Shown: positions 58,373-64,000 of the stretch, piece after piece
How the letters are laid out: every line of letters starts with the position of its first letter
How positions within the stretch are numbered: the stretch's first letter is position 1
Assembly: GCA_024277205.1 (NCBI GenBank)
Contig: JAJRVP010000005.1
Coordinates: forward strand, 1-64,000
Reading direction: 5' to 3'
From: an archaeon
Lineage (GTDB): Archaea; Nanobdellota; Nanobdellia; CSSed11-243R1
Length of the DNA: 64,000 nt
The notes under the pieces: model-generated
The model's input: the letters and a program-made list of their open reading frames with translations, nothing else
The model's database searches: none
What the model was told of the DNA's origin: nothing
Position numbers and translations under genes: made by a program

Positions 58373-58732
58373 TTACTCCATCTTTTTTGAGCGCTCAACA
58401 TCAACAATAAAATTAGAACGGATTATATCTCTCCCAATAAGAACTTTGTGCTTTAGATTTCTTCTATTTGCAACACTTACTTCAACAGGAATTTTTTTCC
58501 CACCAATCTCAATTTTTGCTCTAAATACTGGGCGCCTTACATAGGGTTTATCTCCTGTTGTTGCAGATTTAACTCTAACAAATTTTATTACCGGGCCCAA
58601 TCCTGCTTCAATTGCAATTTTTTCATCTACGCAACTTCTTGCAGCACCAGTATCTATCTTTGCGAGTGCTGAAACTGTTTTTTTTCCTATGACTTTTACA
58701 GGTTCTATCAAACCCACAACAATTTTTTTCAT
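58373..58732 (-). CDS. RimK-associated aspartyl/zinc protease-like protein
   Basis: 119 residues from ATG 58732 (GTGAT 4 nt upstream). GLIEPVKVIGKKTVSALAKIDTGAARSCVDEKIA carries the retropepsin-like DTGA motif, then VFRAKIEIGGKKIPVEVSVANRRNLKHKVLIGRDII. This is the 'putative ATP-dependent zinc protease' family (PF05618 type) that co-occurs with RimK/LysX ligases. A 5-nt spacing to MscS and 1-2 nt to RimK put four genes in one operon. Catalytic activity in this family is not well defined. Confidence 0.84.
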   Translation of the reverse strand: MKKIVVGLIEPVKVIGKKTVSALAKIDTGAARSCVDEKIAIEAGLGPVIKFVRVKSATTGDKPYVRRPVFRAKIEIGGKKIPVEVSVANRRNLKHKVLIGRDIIRSNFIVDVERSKKME

Positions 58733-58737
58733 AAGAA

Positions 58738-59565
58738 TCACTTAATCACACAACTCTTTTTCATAAACAAATAATTTGGAATCTGGATTTCATTCTTGTT
58801 GGAATCCAGCACAGTATATATTAATCCAATCTCTTTAATTTTTCCTTTTTTATTATCAAATTCTATTGTTATGCCTTTTCGGAAATTTCCACTGGATTGA
58901 AGGTATATACCTGCAAAGATATTTAGTGCTAAATCGCGACTTCCAATTAATGCAAATAACACTATGGCTAAAAACACAATTGTAAATCCTGCTGTTAAAA
59001 CACCTACATAAATTCCAACAATATCAAGTGCAATTGTAATTGCAATAAGGAAAATTAAAATTTTCATTAAACCTGACGAAATTGCTGAAATCATGCTTTT
59101 TTCTTTTAATTTTATTGGAGATTTTTCAATTAGATTTCCTACAACATTACCCAACACATCCCCAAACACAAGTCCGCTAATTATTATTATCGCTGATAAA
59201 ATAACTTTTGGAAGGTAAACTGCAATTGACACAAATGCTTTGGCTAAAAGTTGTTCTCCAAATATAACATGCGCTGCAGCTCCAATAAACATAACATATA
59301 TTACCCACTTTATCAAATCCCCTATTAATTCTGAAGTTGTTTTTGTATATCCAAATTTATGAAGAATCTTGTCAGTTCCTTTTGAGAGTTTATCCAAACC
59401 AGTAATCTTTCCAATCTTAACAATAATCCATTTTGTAATTTTTCCAATAATAATGCCTGCTACTAAAAAGATAATTGCTGTAAAAATTTGTGGTAAATAA
59501 CTTGATATCCAATCTGTAATTGTTACTAAACCTGTCCACCCCTGTATAAAAGTTTGATTAGCCAT
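58738..59565 (-). CDS. MscS-type mechanosensitive channel family protein
   Basis: 275 residues. Helices at about 22-45, 80-105, 115-140, 160-185, 190-215, then GSRDLALNIFAGIYLQSSGNFRKGITIEFDNKKGKIKEIGLIYTVLDSNKNEIQIPN, the MscS beta domain beginning. The C-terminal domain ends early (about 25 residues after the beta sheet), so it is a short MscS. Likely an osmotic safety valve. Operon head: MscS-protease-RimK1-RimK2. Confidence 0.82.
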   Translation of the reverse strand: MANQTFIQGWTGLVTITDWISSYLPQIFTAIIFLVAGIIIGKITKWIIVKIGKITGLDKLSKGTDKILHKFGYTKTTSELIGDLIKWVIYVMFIGAAAHVIFGEQLLAKAFVSIAVYLPKVILSAIIIISGLVFGDVLGNVVGNLIEKSPIKLKEKSMISAISSGLMKILIFLIAITIALDIVGIYVGVLTAGFTIVFLAIVLFALIGSRDLALNIFAGIYLQSSGNFRKGITIEFDNKKGKIKEIGLIYTVLDSNKNEIQIPNYLFMKKSCVIK

Positions 59566-59587
59566 GAGATTTAGATATTTTTTAATT

Positions 59588-60595
59588 TTAAAAATATTTG
59601 CTTAGTCCTGTTTGATTTTTTTTATTTTCTAGAAGTGATTTTATTTGACTCTCAACTCTTTCTTGGCTAAAATCATATTCGTCAATAAGAAGCTTCATTA
59701 AATTCTCTTTATTTATGTCTCTCCATTCTAATTTGTACTCATCTGTAACATTTGGATTCAAGAACCAATTAAGAATTTCATTAGCATCTACATCACATTC
59801 CCATTTAACAACATTAAGTATCTTTGACAATTTCTTTTCTTTTTTAACCAATGCTAATGATTTTTTGGGCCCATAACCCCTAACACCATCACAATAATCT
59901 GTTCCAATTAACATACCAATTATTATCAATTGTTTTTGATTTATGCCAAGGGTTTTAAGATTCTCATTTAAATCAATTATCTGTGGTTTGATTAATTTGA
60001 ATACTCGCGTTCTTGGCACTTTTTTCCTCCCAGATATAGAAAGGTTTCTCACTAAGAATTTGCTTCCAAAAAGAAGTGAATCCCAATCCTGGGAAGCACA
60101 CGCCCATAACTCCCCTTTCTTAACCATGTGGGATATCTGGGCTTCACCTTCGCTAGGAGCCATTATATATGGAATGCCAAGTGCGTCAAGTAATTTATTT
60201 GCATCCTCAATCATCTCTGGTGTAAGTTTTGAAATCTGCTGGGCATATTTCATTTTGTCTTCTATTGTTTTGGCTTTTTCAAAAGCAATTTGTGCTTCAT
60301 GCTTTCTTTTTTCTCTTTGTTCTAATGTTTTTAATTTAAATTCTGGGGGCTTGCCATCCCAAACATAACAAGGTTTAATATTTTCTTTGAGCAAATTCAT
60401 TGTTCTTGTAAAAAGCCCGATTAAATGAGAAGTAACCCTCCCTTTGCTATCTTTTAAAAGTTCTCCTGTTCTCAACCTAATTGTAGAAAGGAATTGATAA
60501 GTCCAATTATATGCGTCGATACCTATTTTCTTATTTGAAAGATACTTAAGGTCAATTTCTTTTGCTTGGATGATATCTTTTAAATTTACACCCAT
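59588..60595 (-). CDS. fen: Flap endonuclease 1
   Basis: 335 residues. Cuts 5' flaps in replication and repair. N-terminal nuclease region KIGIDAYNWTYQFLSTIR (Asp27), VWDGKPPEFK (Asp80), I region SEGEAQISHMVKKGELWACASQDWDSLLFG (Glu150/152, Asp171/173 type), GTDYCDGVRGYGPKKSLALV (Asp, HhH motif), and the PCNA-interacting box QTGLSKYF at the C-terminus. All catalytic acidic residues appear intact. Stands alone; divergent to 60649. Confidence 0.96.
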   Translation of the reverse strand: MGVNLKDIIQAKEIDLKYLSNKKIGIDAYNWTYQFLSTIRLRTGELLKDSKGRVTSHLIGLFTRTMNLLKENIKPCYVWDGKPPEFKLKTLEQREKRKHEAQIAFEKAKTIEDKMKYAQQISKLTPEMIEDANKLLDALGIPYIMAPSEGEAQISHMVKKGELWACASQDWDSLLFGSKFLVRNLSISGRKKVPRTRVFKLIKPQIIDLNENLKTLGINQKQLIIIGMLIGTDYCDGVRGYGPKKSLALVKKEKKLSKILNVVKWECDVDANEILNWFLNPNVTDEYKLEWRDINKENLMKLLIDEYDFSQERVESQIKSLLENKKNQTGLSKYF

Positions 60596-60648
60596 ATCTC
60601 TATTTTAGTTTAGTAATCTATATAACTTATTCCTTTTTTATTTTGGAT

Positions 60649-61545
60649 ATGGTCTTGGAAAGCATTGTAAGTCCAATTGGTGTTAGAAAAAACCCGAAAA
60701 GTGCATTTTTGCTTGGAGTAATATATGCTGCGATTGCCATTATATTAGCATATTTTATATTTCCCAGTGACCCAAGCATATCTATAATATTTTTAACAAC
60801 TCTTGCTGCACTTCCTTTACTAATTGATGTTTTAATTGCTGAAGAAGAAGAAGGAATGGATTTTCTTAAAAAATTCAAAAAAATGCCCTTGATTAAAACG
60901 CATTTAGATGTTTTCATGGTATTTGCATATATGTTCTTTGGATTTCTTGTTTGTTTTATTGTGGTGTATATATTCATGCCAATGGATACTGTTACTCTCT
61001 TTTTTTCAAAACAAATACAAACAATCCAATCTATACTTGGTCCGAGTGGTTTTTCAACAACAACAGGAAATATGGTTATCCAAGGTGCGGCATTTTCAGC
61101 AGAAGAAAGTTTGAGAATAATCATGGTTAATAACTTCAAAGTTTTGCTTTTTTCTTTGCTCTTTTCATTTCTTTATGGTGCTGGTGCAATATTTGTGCTT
61201 GCTTGGAACTCGAGTGTGCTTGCTGTTGCTATGGGAAACTTTATCAAAAGAGAGCTTGCTGCATTTGGAGAACTAACTGGTCTGGGTGGTGTTGGTGCAT
61301 ATTTTAAAGCAGGTTCTCTTGGGGTGGCAAGGTATATGATACATGGTTTACCTGAAATAGGCGCGTATTTCTTGGGAGCCATTGCAGGAGGCATCATTTC
61401 TGCTGCTGTTGTAAAATCAGATTATAATGACCCAAGATTTTATGAAATTGTTTTAGATTCTTTCGACTTAATTGCACTTGCAGCTTTACTTTTAATCATT
61501 GGTGCACTTTTAGAGGTTGGAGTTACCCCATTGATAATAAGGTAA
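60649..61545 (+). CDS. SpoIIM/DUF95-family membrane protein
   Basis: 298 residues starting MVLESIVSPIGVRKNPK; a TTG two codons earlier is possible. TATA-like TATATAAC at 60619-60626 lies about 25 nt upstream, so leaderless. Helices at about 15-40, 42-60, 90-115, 155-185, 215-250, 265-290. The core NNFKVLLFSLLFSFLYGAGAIFVLAWNSSVLAVAMG followed by HGLPEIGAYFLGAIAGGIIS is the SpoIIM/DUF95 signature (LPHGxxEl). Function unknown in archaea. Confidence 0.85.
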   Translation: MVLESIVSPIGVRKNPKSAFLLGVIYAAIAIILAYFIFPSDPSISIIFLTTLAALPLLIDVLIAEEEEGMDFLKKFKKMPLIKTHLDVFMVFAYMFFGFLVCFIVVYIFMPMDTVTLFFSKQIQTIQSILGPSGFSTTTGNMVIQGAAFSAEESLRIIMVNNFKVLLFSLLFSFLYGAGAIFVLAWNSSVLAVAMGNFIKRELAAFGELTGLGGVGAYFKAGSLGVARYMIHGLPEIGAYFLGAIAGGIISAAVVKSDYNDPRFYEIVLDSFDLIALAALLLIIGALLEVGVTPLIIR

Positions 61546-61575
61546 TTTTTTAAATGAATAAGGTGAGTTTATTAT

Positions 61576-64000
61576 ATGGCTGAAGAAGAAAATGAGATTG
61601 TTGAAAAAAACACCAAAGAAGAAATTGAAATTGATTTCAATAAAATCGCCTCATTTTTTAAAAATAATCAGCGTATTCTTATTTATTTGATTTTGATTCT
61701 TTTGTTGATTGGTGGAGCATATTCGAGAACTCGGAATGTTTCAAATTTAGAAGGCAAATATCTTGTCAGTCCAGATGACCCCTATGTCTTTTTAAGATAT
61801 TCAACGTATGTAGCTGAAAATGGAAAACTTCCTGCAAATGACACTCTAAGGTATTACCCGGATGGTTTTGATGCTACTCGGGAAAATGCGTTTATGGCAT
61901 ATCTTGCGGGTTATTCATTCAAATTTGCAAGTGCTGTGAACCCGGAGGTTTCAATGTTTGACATTGCTGCTTATTTGCCACCTTTGCTATTTGTAATTGC
62001 TTTAATCTCATTTTTCTTTTTATTAAAAGAAATATTTAATGATGAACTCACTGCTTTGGTTTCGACAGGAATTTTGGCATTTTCGCCAGCAATTTTATTA
62101 AGAACGGTTTCTGGTTTTTTAGAAAAAGAACCAATCTTCTTGCCATTATTTTTTATATCAATGTACTTTTTTGTAAAAGCATATAACCTTTTTTCAGAAA
62201 AAAGCTTAACCAAAAAAGATAAAAGAAAAATTTATCTCTTCGCATCCCTTTGTGGAATCTTCACTGGACTTGCTGCTTTTGCATCAGGACTTTTCTTTTT
62301 TATTGTAATCTACATTTCTGTATTTTTAATAGTTGAAGTCTTGTTGCAGAAAATGAATAAAAATAAACTTATTATTTACATTCTTTGGTTTATTTTTACT
62401 CTTGTAGTAACCTCATTAACAACAACAAAATATGGTGGCTTTTTCAGATTTTACAAACCAATTCAGTTTCAATTGCCAATAATCGCTCTTATTTTTGGAT
62501 TTGTTTCAGTTGGATTTGATTCAATCAAATGGTTAAGATTAATAAAAGAAAAACTTAGTTTTATCCCAAAAGGTTTGTTATACTCCTTTATCACATTTTT
62601 TATTATCCTACTCGGTGGATTGATAGTACTTGGACCATCTGGATTTGTAGCTAAACTTGGTTTCTTGTGGGAAAAAGTGATGATTCCTTTTGGCACTACA
62701 AAAATGGCTGCAAGTGTAAGTGAGAATCAACCACCTGTATTCCTTGGAAGAGGAAGCAGCTGGTGGAATATTTTTGGGGTTGTATTCTTAATGTTTTTCT
62801 TGGGAGCAATTGCATTATTTCACAAAGAGTTCAAAAGATTTAGGTATGGAAAATATTTAGTTAGTGTATTTCCATTATTTTCATTAGCATTGGTTTTTGA
62901 AAACTTTTCGCATGAATTAAAACATAGATGGATTACAATTTTATTCTCACAGCAGTGGTTCTTTATGTTATTATTTGGATTAACTTTCATAATCTTCTTA
63001 TTTTTAGAACATAAATCTCATGAACATATTGAAAAGATTAATTCAATCAATTTATTAGTCATTGTTTGGTATCTTGTTTCAATTGTTGCTGCAAATGGGG
63101 CGGTTAGATTATTTTTTATAATGGCAACACCTGCTGCAATGCTGGCGGGATATTTTATAAAGTGGTGTAAAGAACAAATTCCTAAATTCTCTAACAAAGA
63201 AATTTTGCAATATGTACCGCATCTTCTCATCGCAGCCTTTGTAATATTCTCATTTGTTAATGTCTCAAGTGCTGTGGCGCATATGAAACCTGGTTTGGGT
63301 ATTTGGTATGAATCAATGAATTGGATAAAAGAAGATACTCCAGAAGATGCTATTTTTACGCATTGGTGGGATTATGGGTACCTAATACAAACCATGGCAA
63401 ACAGAAAAACTGTTGGGGACCCTGGTAATTTCTATAAAGAACGCAACTATGATGTTGGTGGACATGTGTTTAATGCATTTAACAATTCAGAAATCTTATG
63501 GTTTACAGATAAATACAATTTAACTGACAAAGATGTTTATCTATTGATTCCATCTGAAGACATACTAAAATTTGTTCAGATAGCTAAATTAGGTAGTTTA
63601 AGCGAGGGAACGTCTGGAAGAGAAGTTTATTTCACATTATTTGGAGTTACAGATCCAAAAAAAGACATAATCCCTAATAATCTAAAGGAATACTCAGAGT
63701 ATCCAATGTTGATATTATATGAACCCCTAACAGGACAACCACAGATTCTAGAAGATTTTAGAATTGGGAATTATGTTTATTCTGGTAATAAAACATTTAT
63801 CCTTAGATATCTCCAACCTGCTTCGCAAAACAAAACAGGACCTTTGCTTGTACAAATTTTTGATGCCACAACTCAAAAAACAAAAATTTTCCCTGTAAAA
63901 TGTATTTGTGAGATTAAAAGAGATTGTTATGATTTAAATGAAACTGGTGTTCCAACTTGTGCTTTAAGAATCCAAGGCGGGATATTGAATATCCCCCACA
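61576..64000 (+). CDS. aglB: Oligosaccharyltransferase AglB/STT3, 3' end outside window
   Basis: Transfers glycan to Asn in N-X-S/T sequons on the cell surface. 808 codons visible, the frame is open to the window edge. N-terminal acidic tail then helix (about 33-50), DD motif in SPDDPYVFLRY (67-68) near the DxD, about 12 further helices, and the catalytic WWDYG at 597-601 followed by NRKTVGDPGNF. About 200 residues of the soluble C-terminal domain are seen. An in-frame copy of the dispersed hairpin repeat encodes the loop LFSEKSLTKK (205-214). Several pilin-like proteins in the window carry sequons. Confidence 0.93.
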   Translation, partial: MAEEENEIVEKNTKEEIEIDFNKIASFFKNNQRILIYLILILLLIGGAYSRTRNVSNLEGKYLVSPDDPYVFLRYSTYVAENGKLPANDTLRYYPDGFDATRENAFMAYLAGYSFKFASAVNPEVSMFDIAAYLPPLLFVIALISFFFLLKEIFNDELTALVSTGILAFSPAILLRTVSGFLEKEPIFLPLFFISMYFFVKAYNLFSEKSLTKKDKRKIYLFASLCGIFTGLAAFASGLFFFIVIYISVFLIVEVLLQKMNKNKLIIYILWFIFTLVVTSLTTTKYGGFFRFYKPIQFQLPIIALIFGFVSVGFDSIKWLRLIKEKLSFIPKGLLYSFITFFIILLGGLIVLGPSGFVAKLGFLWEKVMIPFGTTKMAASVSENQPPVFLGRGSSWWNIFGVVFLMFFLGAIALFHKEFKRFRYGKYLVSVFPLFSLALVFENFSHELKHRWITILFSQQWFFMLLFGLTFIIFLFLEHKSHEHIEKINSINLLVIVWYLVSIVAANGAVRLFFIMATPAAMLAGYFIKWCKEQIPKFSNKEILQYVPHLLIAAFVIFSFVNVSSAVAHMKPGLGIWYESMNWIKEDTPEDAIFTHWWDYGYLIQTMANRKTVGDPGNFYKERNYDVGGHVFNAFNNSEILWFTDKYNLTDKDVYLLIPSEDILKFVQIAKLGSLSEGTSGREVYFTLFGVTDPKKDIIPNNLKEYSEYPMLILYEPLTGQPQILEDFRIGNYVYSGNKTFILRYLQPASQNKTGPLLVQIFDATTQKTKIFPVKCICEIKRDCYDLNETGVPTCALRIQGGILNIPH
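62188..62218 (+). repeat. Dispersed hairpin repeat copy inside aglB
   Basis: CTTTTTTCAGAAAAAAG followed by CTTAACCAAAAAAG. Same hairpin with the CCAAAAA tail as at 45710, in frame with aglB, coding a loop between two membrane helices. Confidence 0.6.

Noticed and set aside
1-64000. CRISPR arrays, rRNA genes, IS elements, integrases, restriction or other known defence genes
   Set aside because: None were seen by eye. No regularly spaced direct repeats, no transposase motifs and no rRNA-like stretches were found.

Overview
The window looks like part of an AT-rich DPANN-type archaeon (small-genome archaea such as Diapherotrites, Aenigmarchaeota or Woesearchaeota; I cannot fix the phylum). Archaeal markers are the L1-L10(P0)-L12(P1) ribosomal block, Spt5/NusG, SecE/Sss1, Alba, FEN-1 with a PIP box, AglB, archaeal LeuRS, archaeal TATA boxes close to leaderless starts, and tRNA genes with introns and no encoded CCA. 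Bacterial-looking genes sit among them: a short AlaRS of the kind seen in CPR bacteria and an MnmA-type tRNA thiouridylase.

Layout. 1-1921: a truncated secreted protein, tRNA-Trp and tRNA-Arg genes each carrying three introns, a DUF4013 membrane protein and small ORFs. 1960-7477 (+): leuS, dcd, alaS and a pilin-like Cys-rich protein. 7514-12981 (-): alba, FKBP isomerase, ftsZ, secE, nusG, rpl11, rpl1, rplP0, rpl12, with a probable L1 autoregulatory leader before rpl1. 13056-36325 (-): a 23-kb, tightly overlapping gene train made of a secretion ATPase, a GspF/TadC-like platform protein and about 20 single-pass proteins. Most of these begin with a short basic [KR]-[GAS] class III-like leader before a hydrophobic helix, and many carry Cys-rich ectodomains. 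This is the outstanding system of the window: a type IV pilus-like or Tad-like surface machine with an unusually large set of pilin-like subunits plus PKD and F5/8C adhesins. 36433-40753: coiled-coil and multi-TM companions. 40807-45561: unrecognised proteins. 45810-48229: cysS beside an intron-containing tRNA-Cys. 48226-49890: two membrane-anchored thioredoxin-fold proteins that could oxidise the Cys-rich surface proteins. 50191-54076: ThiI-like protein with a degenerate PP-loop, a cupredoxin-like protein, a metallopeptidase, then PadR regulator-sufS-NifS C-terminal domain-iscU. 54066-61545: DUF357, HD phosphohydrolase, mnmA, pcm, two RimK-like ligases with a RimK-linked protease, MscS, fen, SpoIIM. 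61576-end: truncated aglB, which could N-glycosylate the surface proteins.

Across the window there is a family of roughly 30-nt hairpin repeats (hairpin of T-run/A-run followed by a tail like GCTGCACCAAAA or TTTGATCAAAA). Copies lie between genes, inside aglB in frame, and, strikingly, make up most of the near-identical T-loop introns of tRNA-Trp and tRNA-Arg. This links tRNA intron gain to a dispersed repeat. All family assignments are from memory and by eye; no searches, folds or alignments were run.
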